64,000 nucleotides of DNA from Takakia lepidozioides. Lineage: Eukaryota > Streptophyta > Takakiopsida > Takakiales > Takakiaceae. A model generated the notes under the pieces. The model saw only the letters and a program-made list of their open reading frames with translations, was not told where the DNA came from and ran no database searches. The position numbers and the translations under genes are program-made. The stretch covers positions 5,704,001 through 5,768,000 of the forward strand of contig CM060734.1 of NCBI GenBank assembly GCA_030704615.1, in the 5' to 3' direction. Shown one piece after another: positions 1 to 11,000 of the stretch (its first letter is position 1; every line of letters starts with the position of its first letter).

Positions 1-3000
1 CCTCCGAGCTCTGTGATGCATCAGTTCCACTATGCCTCTCAAAAATCCCGTCCTCTCCTTGGGGGACTGTCCACCTCACCTCCTGGGAATCTTGCGTCTT
101 CTCCCCCACTTTCCTCAGCAGAATCCAACACAAATCTACGAGCCCGACGGGCTCTAATAGCTGCTGCCTCCTCCCTCATCTTCATTTTCTTGAGGCTTGC
201 CTCGTCTAAAATCTGCTGTACACGACTACGTTCGGAACACCTCCTAATGGACACCGAAGCAAGCCGGGCAGCATAAGTAGGAAGGACGTACTCCCTTTCT
301 GGACTAGGCATGAAATCCCCCCTGGCAAAAAAAGGCACGTTCCTCCTGCCCATGAACTCCGGTGTAGACGTCCCTCCGGCAGTACTTGGCATCCTACAGT
401 AAGAACAAATCCACTTGAAGAATGTCAATACCAGCACAACCAGAAAGGGTTTTCAATGAAATAAGAGAGCGGAGGGAGGTGCCTCACAAAATCTGGAGGC
501 AACTTACAATGCCACCACTCACTCGTAAACCGGGGGGCTCCTCGGCCTCGATCCCAACTTCCTCCCCCTGCTCCTTCTCGGATTTTTCCTCATCCTCCGA
601 GGATGCCTCTTCCTCTTTCGGCAGACGTTCAGCCGCTGCAAGTTCCGAGTTGTGGAGGGCAGTATCTGGCTCGAAGGCGAACACATGCCTGTCGGACAAC
701 GTCCCTGCCCACATTGAAGCACCTGAGGAACAAAGCGGGCGGTTAATAGCTTGCGGCATGCAATTGCAATGGGGCCAGGGGACAAACTGAGCACGTGAAG
801 GCTTACCCGTGCCGCATGTGAGGTCCAGAATCCGCCCTTGGACATCCGAGCACGTCTCCATGAGGGTTTGGATGAAAGCAGGGCTCCGGGTCCGGCTGTA
901 CCGCCACGGTTTGCCTGTCTTTGTGTCCTTCGGCATACTAGAGTGGGCACATAGTTGTAGAGGACATCGTAGGTTACAGGGTCCACAGCGGCATCAACAA
1001 GACGACCGTCGTTGCGGAATTTGAACGTAGACCCTCTCTTCACAAAGCAATATGCCTCAAACACCAATGTCTGCACATCCAACAAAGAAGGGATCAATTC
1101 CAGGGTCTACTTAACATACACCACAATATGAAGTGAATGCAATAGATTGATAACTTACACTTTGGCCCTCTGTTCGCAACCCCTGCGTACTGATGCAGAA
1201 CCATTTTCTGAGGAGGACCGGGGTGACACTTTTCGGTGTCCACCTTGCCACCGCATTCTCTGTGGTCTTCCCTCTCGTGGCAAGGACAACCACACATCCA
1301 CTGTCATCCAGAAGCATCCCCGCCAGCCCAAACCCGGCTTTCCAGTAGTCCTCAGTAAACCTTTTCCAGGTGGGCACACCATCCAGGCCCTCCAGCAGCT
1401 CCCCATCTGGAATGTCGAGGAGAATCATGTCGCAAGCTCTCCACCTCAACCCCCCCCTCGAGTGCTCTTGCAATTCGTGCTCACAGCTGTGAAGAATTCC
1501 ATCATGGCTTCAAAACCAGGGGTGTCTTTAGGCTCTGTACCGGCAGCCCTCTTCTTGGCTTTCCCCTTCTGCTCCGCCAGAGACTTGTTGTGTGCCACCT
1601 TCTTCGCCCTGGCAGCGAGAGCGTCAAGGAAGCTCTCATTGATGCATTGGATGATGGTTGGAGGTTCTAGCTTTGGCCTGTGCGTAAACGTCACCGCCGA
1701 ATACCGCCGTGTAGGCTCGCCCTCAAATGCCAACTTCTTGGCAGAGCCAGTCCCACTCCGAACTGACTTGGGAACCCGGACGACCGGTGACTGGATAGGA
1801 GCAACAGCAGTCGCAGGACCTTGAACAAAATCGGCGTCGGAGTCACTCTCTTGGGTCCCCTCCTGCGCCTCCTCTGATGCCCCGATGGTTTTCTTCTTTT
1901 TGGGTGTTACTGCAGTCACCTGTTTCCTTGTCCTTTTCCTTTGACCTTTACTCTTCTCATGCAATTTCTCCTGAATTCCTGCCTGAGCAAGCTCTGCCGC
2001 TTTCCTGGAGTTCGCAAGCGCTTTTGCCTCTTTTGCACCCAATGGAGGCAGCGGAGCCCGTTTTCGTCGGAATTCAGCATCCAGCTTCAATTGAAACTCG
2101 GATGGGTCGAGCGAGCCGGGCGGAAGGTCCACATACCAAGGGCAATCACGCAAATGTTCCAGATGCCACTCCTTCACAATATCGTCAGTGTACATGGAGT
2201 CAGCCCCAGGGTTCCTCCATGCCAGGAAGAATGGTGGCTCGAAAGACAGATGACCTTTCTCCAAAAGGGAGAACTTACAGTACCTGCATTCATGAAAAAC
2301 ACAATGAGGTCCGAAAATGGCTAAGTCCCTGAACGGCAATAGGGCCTACAACTGGAATATGGCGCCGAATTTCCACTTCAGGGCCACCCAGTCTAGGGAC
2401 TTAGCCCGAAAATGGCTAAGTCCATGAACGGCAATATGGCCTGGAACTGGAAAATGCGCCGAATTTCCAGTTCAGAGCCAGCCAGTCTAGGACTTAGCCC
2501 GAAAATGGGCTAAGTCCTGGACGGCAATAGGGCTAGAACTGGAAAACGGCGCCGAATTTCCAGTTCCGGGCCAGCCACCCTAGGGACTTAGCCCGAAAAT
2601 GGCTAAGTCCCTGGACGGCAATAGGGCCTAGAACTGGAAAACGGCGCCGAATTTCCAGTTCCGGGCCAGCCACCGTAGGGACTTGGACCGAAAATGGCTA
2701 AGTCCCTGGACGCAATAGGGCCTGGAACTGGAATATGGCGCCGAATTTCCACTTCAGGGCCAGCCAGTCTAGGGACTTAGCCCGAAAATGGCTAAGTCCC
2801 TGAACGGCAATACGGCCTGGAACTAGAAAAGGGCGCCGAATTTCCAGTTCAGGCCAGCCAATCTAGGGACTTAGCCCGAAAATGGCTAAGTCCCTGGACG
2901 GCAATAGGGCCTAGAACTGGAAAACGGCGCCGAATTTCCAGTTGCGGGCCAGCCACACTAGGGACTTAAAAATGGCTAAGTCCCCGAACGGCAATAGGGC

Positions 3001-3659
3001 CTAAAACTGGAATATGGCGCCGAATTTCCAGTTCAGGGCCAGCCAGTCTAGGGACTTAGGCCGAAAATGGCTAAGTCCCTGAACGGCAATAGGGCCTGGA
3101 ACTGGAAAATGCGCCGAATTTCCAGTTCCGGGCCAGCCAGTCTAGGGACTTAGCCATTTTCGGAGCCCTGACTGGAAATTCGGCGCCATTTTCCCTAACA
3201 CCACTTGAGGCCTCTAACATCCTGAAATGCCAGGACTTGAAAGAAAGGCAGCGCGTATGTACCTGTACAGAAGGCGCATTGCTGCTTTGTCCGCGTTCGG
3301 CTGGTCGGTGAACTCGTGGCTCCGGCGAGCATCTGCTATCTCCCGAAAGAATAGGTTGGTTTTGTAGAGCAGAAAGTACCTCGTCACATAGTCACGTAGG
3401 CTCTCTGCTGCAGGAGATATCTCCATCTTGAACTGATGTGCTTGTGTGTCCAGCTGCTCTTGCGCATTCGTCGTCACCTATGGAGATTGTCCATCAGATC
3501 GCTTTCCTCAAAAAATACAATGAATCCACCCCCTACTAGAATAGAAGCCCCAAACGAAGCGTGGGGAAGTACCTGAAACCACCATGTCATGCGGTTCATC
3601 CACATGTCGAATGTGGGGTCAGAGAGTTTGTCCGGTTTGGGGAAGCTCCACATGTCCCT
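1..3659 (-). pseudogene. ParB-methyltransferase family, copy A (3' exons, lineage 1)
   Basis: Exons inferred from GT-AG borders and from copies B and C: 3659-3573, 3477-3264, 2283-1159, 1070-807, 722-523 and 393 to beyond 1. The 2283-1159 exon holds the motif IV-like LDIPDGE and a strand-turn-strand stretch ending VVVLATRG. Exon 1070-807 ends in LDLTCGTG, and 722-523 continues ASMWAGTLSDRHVFAFEPD. This is the order of permuted (beta-class) DNA methyltransferases, with the catalytic-like motif before the SAM-binding loop. The catalytic box is not a standard DPPY, so activity is uncertain. Breaks: a run of 8 G at 1450-1457 (22 in copy B) shifts frame, one base is missing in exon 1070-807, and another shift lies near 100. 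The last exon is acidic and basic low-complexity sequence. The ParB part is missing, removed at the 3660 junction. Confidence 0.72.
2340..3190. repeat. Intronic tandem array, about 93-bp unit, lineage-1 palindromes
   Basis: About nine head-to-tail units lie in the intron between exons 3264 and 2283 of copy A. Each unit has a short inverted repeat (CTTAGCC ... GGCTAAG around CGAAAAT) and a palindromic box of the form GAAATTCGGCGCCGAATTTC or half of it. Spacing is about 93 bp by eye. The same module occurs in the matching intron of copy B (21415-21800) and in the 3' tails of the MULE genes (4310-4480, 14820-15000). It looks like an element-specific repeat, not a host satellite. Confidence 0.8.
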
Positions 3660-3663
3660 GGTA

Positions 3664-4146
3664 CCGGCCCACGCATTTCCGGTTCCTCAGACCCAGCCAT
3701 TGCAGACTGCTCGGTCCAGTAGAGACGGATTGGACAATTCTGCACATCCCACAATGCGATTCGGAAGAGTGAAGAGACGACACCCTCCCAACAAGTTGAA
3801 TGAGACTCGGATTGCCAATGCTCTTGGGATGGCTTGCACTATTCAGAGCTCCGTGGACGTACCCCCACCCGGCCTTGGGCGTGTGTATCGGATGGCAACG
3901 GCCGGCTCGGCTGTACGCGACGATGTATACACAATTACGATTGGAGTGGAGCCGACTTGCAACTGTACGGACTTCTCGTTGATGGCAGCAAAGAAGGGTT
4001 CGAAGTATTATCCGTGCAAGCATCTGTATTACATTTACCTGAAGAGGTTGAGGATGAACGTGACTATTGATGACTTTATTCATGCACCGGCGTTGAGCGT
4101 GAACGAGCTGCACAAACTCCTCCTTAGGGATTCCAGAAATCATTGA
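3664..4146 (+). pseudogene. MULE-like transposase, 3' fragment with SWIM finger
   Basis: The reading frame runs to a stop at 4144-4146. It has a SWIM-type zinc motif: CNC (in PTCNCTDF), then about 17 residues later CKH (in YYPCKHLYYIYLKRL), the CxC...CxH pattern common at the C-terminus of Mutator-like transposases. It is nearly identical to 15147-15563 on the opposite strand (MULE-1). All upstream parts of the transposase, including the DDE core, are absent because of the junction with copy A at about 3660. It cannot encode an active transposase. Confidence 0.82.
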
Positions 4147-4829
4147 TGGGGCAAACGGAATCCTCCATATGGATATTTTCAAATGCATTTTGCTGTATCA
4201 GACTTTTTTTTGCAGTGTAATGAAATGCACCCCAAAACTCCTGGAATGAGGCAATATTCCATTCAAACTGAGATCCAACAGAAGCAGTTGTGGGGCCATT
4301 TCTGGAAAAATGGCGCCGAATTTCTCTTTTTGGGCCGAAAACTGGCTAAGTCCCAACATGCACTGGTACCGTGTCTGGAAAAATGGCGCCGAATTTCTCT
4401 TTTTTGGGCCGAAAACTGGCTAAGTCCGAACATGCACTGGAAAAATGGCGCCGAATTACCTGTCATGAGGGGACCTATAGCCGCGGAATTCGGCACCATT
4501 TTTCGCCAGAGAGACCTATTGCCGCGAAATACGTCGCCGTTTTTTTCAGGTTACGGACCCTATTACCGCGAAATTCGGCGCCATATTTGCACATGTCGCT
4601 GGGAATTGGCATGAGCGGAAGACGAAATATCATGAGCACAACTGTCAAAAGTGCAATTTTCCCTTCAAGGGGCCGAATAATATATTTGTTTTTTCTGACA
4701 CATTGCATTAAATTATTGTTTTTATTGTTTTTTATTGTTTTTTATTTTCGAAATTTGTACTTCTGCTCATGAAAACCGATTGTGTTACTACTCTGCTCAT
4801 GCCGCTCATGCTCATGAAATAGCAAACCT
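4147..4829. other. Element 0 3' tail and CATGAGC-rich terminal repeat
   Basis: No gene is seen. The tail holds lineage-1 half palindromes (AAATGGCGCCGAATT type) with GGCTAAGTCC modules at 4310-4470, then AT-rich sequence, then a terminus at about 4766-4829 with several copies of CTCATG / GCTCATG. Read inward on the minus strand the end is AGGTTTGCTATTTCATGAGC. This matches the ends at 14365 and 45379. Confidence 0.75.
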
Positions 4830-6141
4830 CGCGCCGCCGCCGGCGTCATGAAGGAGTGCGACGCTCCTGTGTCCACCAACAACGACACGTTAGTTCCGGA
4901 TATTATCCCATCCACGAACAATAACTGACTCCCTTTACGCAGGGCGCCAGTTTCCTGATACAACTCACAAGAATAGTTGCCTACCTTGCAAGTCCTGGCG
5001 ACCACCGCTTCCACCAAGCGACTGATGGTATCTTCCGACAGCTCCGTGGTTGCCCGAGTCATGTTCAATTGTCGAGGTTTTGTGCACTTCTTGGCCATGT
5101 GCCCGGGCTCCCCGCAATTGAAACACACTCCATCAAAGGTCGCCTTCTGTCCGCCATAAGCCGCTCCACCCGCTTTTCCTTTCGAAGCACCGGGTGCCAC
5201 CTTGACGTGTGAAGGCCCTCCCTTCGATTTCCACGTGCCATTGTCGCCGCGTGGCCTATCCCACTTCTTTTCCGGTCGGGAGGAGTCACCTTCCCGCCGG
5301 GTCTTCTTGTGGTTCAGCTCCGTACGGCCTTGTCTCTCACCCCTACGGACATCCGAGAAACATTCAGCCCTCTCAATTGCCTCGTTCAAAGTCTTGGGTG
5401 GCTTCTCCTCCAACTTCCGCCTGGCCCATGGGCCAGTCCCGCCACAAAGTTGAAGACCATTTCTGGTTCTGCCATGTCCGCGACTTTGAGCAACAGCACA
5501 TTGAAAGCCTGGACATACTCCCGAATGTCATCTGTTTGCTTCAAATTCCTCATCTTGTCCCGGGCAAGCCAGGACGCGTTGAGGGGCACAAACTGTCTCT
5601 TCATCAATTCCTTGAACCCACTCCAGTCCAAGGTTTCCGGGCTTGGACCTCGGTCGTGAAGGCGTTTCTGCCACCATTGTTGAGCATAGCCCCTCAAATA
5701 GGTGGGAGCCACTTCCACCCGATCCTCGTCACTCAACTTGGCCGCCCGGAAGTACTGCTCTAGCTCCAGGAGCCAGGTGTTGAGTGCCTTCCGATTTCAG
5801 ACGCCCTCGAAGGTGCCGGGTTCCTTAGGCTTCACCTTAAACTTTGCCTTAGTGGAGTGGCATTAGCCGCCTTCAACACGTCTTTCAACGTCCCGCCAAA
5901 CTGCGCCAACAACCCTTCCCAAAAGGCTGCGGCATGGGAGGCATCTGTTGGTCGGTCGGAGCTCTCAGGATTCCTCGGGCTCCGACTCCTCGGATTCCTC
6001 CCGCTCTTGAGCGGCCTCGCTTTCAGAAACCTGCGTCGCTTCCTCAAACGGCCGCTTCGGTGACACGTCGCCCTCATCGGGCTCACCAGGATCATCATCT
6101 TTTGGGACGTTCCGCTTTCGCTTTGGCTTGCCCAACCCCAT
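4830..6141 (-). pseudogene. Gypsy-1 gag-protease (broken, truncated)
   Basis: The start is ATG at 6141, about 40 nt after the primer-binding site, as in Gypsy-2. The gag part shows the retrotransposon capsid-like stretch (YLRGYAQQWWQKRL, then FKELMKRQFVPLNA). It is followed by a CCHC zinc knuckle [14 protein letters not shown] and the aspartic protease motif LLVDTGASHSF, with the catalytic Asp intact here (mutated in Gypsy-2). Frameshifts break gag near 6060-6100, 5740-5830 and 5400. The frame runs through the junction at 4830 into the terminal repeat of Element 0, so the protease is cut soon after its active-site loop. Confidence 0.85.
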
Positions 6142-6180
6142 GATGAGGCCAATCCCAAGGACGATCGCGTACTAAACTCT

Positions 6181-6194
6181 AAGCTCTGATACCA
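6181..6194 (-). other. Gypsy-1 primer-binding site (Met-tRNA type)
   Basis: On the minus strand the sequence directly inside the LTR reads TGGTATCAGAGCTT, the standard plant LTR-retrotransposon site complementary to a Met-tRNA 3' end. It lies 2 nt from the LTR edge at 6197. Confidence 0.9.
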
Positions 6195-6196
6195 AG

Positions 6197-6919
6197 TGTC
6201 GCGCACCTCACTTCGGTAAGCTCCCCTTCAAGTCATAGTTACTCGCTTTGATGCGCGCGCCTGACTCCTAACCTGGCCGCCCGGACCAACTTGGAGCTTC
6301 GGCTGCTCACCGGGACATAACGGTCCCCCTTCGCTTCCCACTAAACCCTCCACCTATTTGGGACTAGGAGAATTCCCTTTGGTAGATGGCAGTCCGGAAC
6401 AGCTCCCCACTCTTTGGTCGCTTTCCGGCTCGCTCGCTTACTCACTAGTTTTTGGTCACCAACGGGCTTGCACCGTTCTCGGGTTACTACTCCCTATATA
6501 TACTTCTGTAGCTGTCCGCGGGGGTTTCACAACCAGCCATGCCATTTTATGGCGAACCACCACGAAAACCCTCGACCCCGGTGATGAGTCGCGTGAGTCT
6601 TGGCCCGCTCACCACGGCCCCTATGGACCGTGATGAGTCCCAAGACTCCCCACGACTCCCACCACGAGGTCTCCGCCCCTATGGTGAGTCCTATGCCACC
6701 CCCACTAAGTCCCGCTAAGCTACCACTACCCCTTGTGGAGCCACCCCCACCGCAACCCGGTGTGCGGGGCTCCACCTAGTGAGCGCCTCCGCCTCCTTGA
6801 GTGCCTTGGGCACTCAAGGGTGCTTCAGCCCCCCATACCTATCGCTGCCGCTGCCCCCACCACAGGGGCAGCCCCTCATGTGTCCCGACCCCCTGCCCTC
6901 AAGGCAAAGGGCCGCGACA
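6197..6919 (-). repeat. Gypsy-1 5' LTR (723 bp)
   Basis: It begins TGTCGCGC and ends CCGCGACA on the plus strand, so both edges have the TG...CA form. It is closely similar to 60402-61126 and 26315-27030. It contains a TATATATA box near 6494, a likely promoter element, although the transcription unit reads on the minus strand. No target duplication can be checked because the partner LTR is outside the window. Confidence 0.9.
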
Positions 6920-7704
6920 GTCTGGGTCTGGGACTGGGTGAGGTTCTCCACTGTAGATAGCTGTGATTGCCTCAGATTTGCATCATCTTGTTTGGCGACT
7001 GGTGTGGTTCCTGTAGATGCGATGTCCTTGGTTACTGGGAGGTCTTGTGGAAGTAAAAAAGTTTGAGTGACTGTGGAGACCGGTGTTCCACCAGGAGATG
7101 ACGACAAGCATGGTTGCAGTGCCGGCCGCCGAGCCTTGGAGAACGGGAGACCTCCCATGATAAGGTCTATGGAAAGAACGAAGTCAACTTGACTGGGTGT
7201 CATCTCAAAAAAGTCCGACATCACGAGAAACCTATCCCCACCTGTATATTGGACTTGGAAAGTAAAGTCAATGGAGGCATTCGTTGGCCCTCCAGAATGA
7301 AATGCTGACTCAACCTTGTTGACCACTTCGTCCTCATCAATATTGATAATCTCCTTGTGCATGCCCGCGTTGACTCGCACTCTTGCATCGATCTGAGGAT
7401 TATACAGCTGGCAAGTTGAGATTATCGGGGGCCTAGAGGATATTGGTTCCGGGGAGAATTGAAGCGTACCGCCCGTCGTCCGCCGGCCTCTGGCTTGCCC
7501 GTCTGGCGAAATATTTTCTGACTCCACGTCGCGTACATGCACTCCAGTCGAATGCTGGATAAATGGGTTCTGAAATGGGCTCTGTTGCACGCCGTTGGAT
7601 TCAGTCTCACTGTCATCTTCATCTTCCTCCAAGTGCACAGGTCTATTTCCGGCTGTATCTGGTTGTGTTAGTAAATCCTTTCGAGAGTTGGTGTCGCGGG
7701 ACAT
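6920..7704 (-). CDS. Serine/acid-rich hypothetical ORF, possible last exon of lineage-3 gene
   Basis: An open frame of about 260 codons begins at ATG 7704, in the same frame as the exon ending at the stop 7705-7707. It then reads into the Gypsy-1 LTR at 6919, which truncates it. The middle part (SIDFTFQVQYTGGDRF ... DFFEMTPSQVDFVLSIDL) looks like folded protein; the ends are low complexity. I do not recognise a family. It could be the C-terminal exon of the lineage-3 ParB-methyltransferase gene after a short intron or stop readthrough, or a separate gene. Confidence 0.4.
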
Positions 7705-8030
7705 TTATGACCTCTCCTGGCGACCTTGACTTCTTTCAGAACGAGCGTGTATAACTGGTGAAGACTCCACAATACCCTCACCCCCAGCAGATCCCTCGCC
7801 CTTGCCCTCAGACTCCGAGGAGGATTGCGCCTGTTCGGCGGAAACCTTTGAACGCAGCAATCTAATAAGGTTGAAGGATTTCTCAGCAGAGGCTCTTGCT
7901 GAGACCATACAACCAGGGTGCGTTACTTCCAACACCCTATAGTTCGATTCCTGATGGATCAAAAATTAACCGGTTAGTAACTTTCAGTAACTGGGCAGTC
8001 CCAATAGAAAGATGTTAATGGTCAAAGGAG

Positions 8031-11000
8031 GACGGGAGGCCTCCCGTCGAAGGACAACGGGAGATCACCCATCGAACGATGTAATTTAATTAGAATAAAT
8101 TGGAACTTCCGACATCTCACACTTTCAACCCATCATAATTTCATGCATTAACCGAGCAAACACGTTTCAGGCTTGTGCATGGCCAGAATTACATGAAGGC
8201 CACACAAGATTTTAGATTACATCGCCAGTGTGTAATATAAAGACTTGTGTGACCCTCTGTAACTATTTGGCTGCACCTAGAAATGTCCCGTAATGAATGT
8301 TACTAATCACTTGGGTTGTTACTAATCACATAGGATATTCAATGGACTTCTGCCTACACATTTCCGCCCATCATCGTAAGCAAGAACTATTCAGGCTTGT
8401 GCATGCCAAGAATTACATGAAGGCCACATAAGATTTTAGATTACATCGCCAGAGTGTAACATAAAGACTTGTGTGACCCTTTGTAACTATTTGCTGCACC
8501 CCCCAAAATGTCCCATAATGAATGTTACTAATCACATGGGTATTAGTAGTGTGTCCTGCCTAAAACAATCACTTGGGAATTGGCAATGTAGGACGGGAGG
8601 TGTCCCGTCATAGGACGTAAACAAAAAATCAATATAATTCGGAACAATATCCTTGTAAACTATTCCATCTCATTAAGAACAATATCCTTGTAAACTATTC
8701 CATCTCACGCATGTACGTACATGCTTCCATCTCACACATTAAACCCATCATTTTAAGCAATAACAGAGGACTCATTTTCAGAGACTTAGAATGTCCATGC
8801 CCACAAATGCATGGCCATAGTTACAAAGTGATACCCAAGATGTTAGATAACATCGCAAGTGTGTTACATAAAGTCTTGTGTATCACTTTATAAGAATACG
8901 GAGGCAACCAGAGAAGTCCTGCAATGAATGTAGCTAATCACGTGGGTAGATCAGTAGTGTTTTTGAAACAGTAGTCTACCTTTTGACCATTCATTTGAAC
9001 AATAATTTGAGATGAACGTTCACTGGACTTATGCCAAAAACACTTTCAACCCATCATCATTCTTAGCAGTGACAATTCCGGCTTGTGCATGGCCATACTT
9101 ACATGAAAGCCACGCAAGATTTTAGATTACATCGCCAGTCTGTAATATAAAGACTTGTGTCGCCCTCTATAAGTATTTGGCTGCACTCCAAATGTCCCGT
9201 CATGAATGTTATGGATCACTTGGGTATCAGTAGCGTGTCGTGCCAGCCAAGTCCTACTCGAGGTTCATCTTGAAACACTTGAATGGTCAATGGACCGGAA
9301 GGGTGAAGGTTTCAATGATCCAAATTCTACGAACTGGATACAATGAAAGACACAGATGAACCTGGACAAAGAAGGAAGGGAGGTCTCCCGTAGAAGGAGG
9401 TCAAAAAATCGCTTGGAAAATATGGTGACTTTCTACGCACACTTTCAACCCATCATCTGAAGCAATATGAGAGCTCTCACAATCTGGGAATTACTTCAAG
9501 TTTTCTGTCTGGCCATACTTACCAAGTTAACTACAAGATCTTATCCAACATTGCCAGTGTTGCATAAAGTCTTGTGGTTTACAACGTAAGTATGTTCAGG
9601 CATTCTTGAAATCCCCGTAATGAATGTGTGGTTAATCACCTGGGTATCACTAGTGTCCTGATTGAACTTAATTTACCGCCGGATGTCTCCCGCTAAACGA
9701 ACGATGGGAGATCTCCCGACAAAGGATCGACGGGAGATCTCCCGTCACTGGACGAAGCAATTTCATGAAGCAAATTAAGATTTGAGTCACTGGACGAAGC
9801 AAATTAAGATAAATGAGTTTGTAGGTTCTTACCAGAAGCGAGTATGTGACAATCCCGCCATAATACACATTGACAACGGAAGAGCCCTCCGGACAGAAGG
9901 TCTCAACAACCTGGTCGATGGCCGATGATCGGATCTCATTGTTGTAGTAGCGACTTTGCAGAGGATTTTCAGATTCTTCCGCCTCTGTACGTAGCACTCT
10001 TGGGATGTATCGACCGTCGGCTGTGATGCTCCTCCGCACGACCTCGTCCACGTTGTCCCACTCCGCGTCTGCCATCGGAAAAATGAAATGGAAATGAATT
10101 ACTGGAGTCTCAAAATTCCTTGTCTTGAAAAAAATCTCCTTCTTCGATGGAATGTAGAAGCTCGTCTCTATAAGGAATTTCCCCTTTGTGGATTGAATGT
10201 ACGCTATCAGCTCACGAGAGCTATCAGTATCGGTGATGACACAGAATACGTTGGTCCTGATTTTTCTTGACCTCATGCCATTGAAGAGGTTGGTGAACTC
10301 GTTCTCCATCCAAGGCTCGATCTTGTCTGGACACTCATTCAATGTGCTGATCATGATGAGCGAAACAACTTCAAATGCTTTTGTGGCGAACATTGCCACC
10401 GTCCCAATCTCCCGAGCCCTGTTTCCAATCTCGCACACACTGTAAACTCTATCAAGCGAACCTCGTGGAGTCTCTGCAAGAGTTTTCACGGCTTGAATTA
10501 AATTCAGAAATTGAAGTGGTTGCTTCTGCTTTCCCGTCGCTGGCTTCATTTTCGCGTCAAGGTAGGGGTTCCCGAGAGCATTCTTAAAGTGCACAAACTG
10601 GGCCTTGTTGATTTTGTACTTATGTTTGATGGCGGTCCACTCCAACTTTGTGTATGGATGTCGGTTGTCCTTCGTCGGCTCCTTAAATCCCAAAACCGAC
10701 CATGATATCATCAATAATGTGCGTCCTCAACTTCTTGTACTTGCAATAATCCTCTAGACTCAGAACATCGGGATCAGGCCCAGTGTATGGATGACGCATC
10801 GACACTTTGCTTTTGAGTAACATGTAGGCAACCTTCCAAATCTGGCTGTCGTCCAAACCCTGCAGTCGAGCAACGCTAGATTTTTTGAGCGCTGGCTGCT
10901 CTTTCATGGGGATATTCCCTTTGGGGTCAATGAGCTCGCCCTTCTCCCATTTCATGAACACTCTTGTCAAGTAATTCCAGGTCCGATCAGAGGTGAATAC

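Larger units (their letters stand above)
1..4829 (-). mobile_element. Element 0: internally deleted ParB-methyltransferase/MULE transposon, reversed
   Basis: This is the right-hand part of a large DNA transposon whose other end lies before the window. It has the 3' exons of a ParB-methyltransferase gene on the minus strand (1-3659). These are joined at about 3660-3664 to the last coding exon of a MULE-like transposase on the plus strand (3664-4146), then a non-coding tail and a CATGAGC-rich terminus ending at 4829. The intact plan (Element 1) has the two genes diverging from a central palindrome zone. Here that centre and the 5' parts of both genes are gone, which I read as an internal deletion. 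The terminus abuts the protease region of Gypsy-1 at 4830, so the element probably inserted into that retrotransposon. Positions 3664-4829 are an inverted copy of about 14365-15640. Confidence 0.75.
4830..6919 (-). mobile_element. Gypsy-1: 5' part of a Ty3/gypsy chromovirus
   Basis: On the minus strand it runs 5' LTR (6919-6197), primer-binding site, gag, zinc knuckle and protease, and then stops at 4830 where the terminus of Element 0 begins. It is the same family as Gypsy-2 (54728-61126), which shows the missing RT, RNase H, integrase and chromodomain. The other half would lie before this window if Element 0 inserted into it. The LTR outer edge at 6919 adjoins lineage-3 coding sequence. Confidence 0.85.

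Noticed and set aside
6560-6660. Hammerhead-ribozyme-like GTGATGAGTC segments in the LTRs (also 26690-26760, 60780-60850)
   Set aside because: The conserved CTGATGA core is not present (GTGATGA instead), and no partner GAAAC strand with a closing helix is in the right place.
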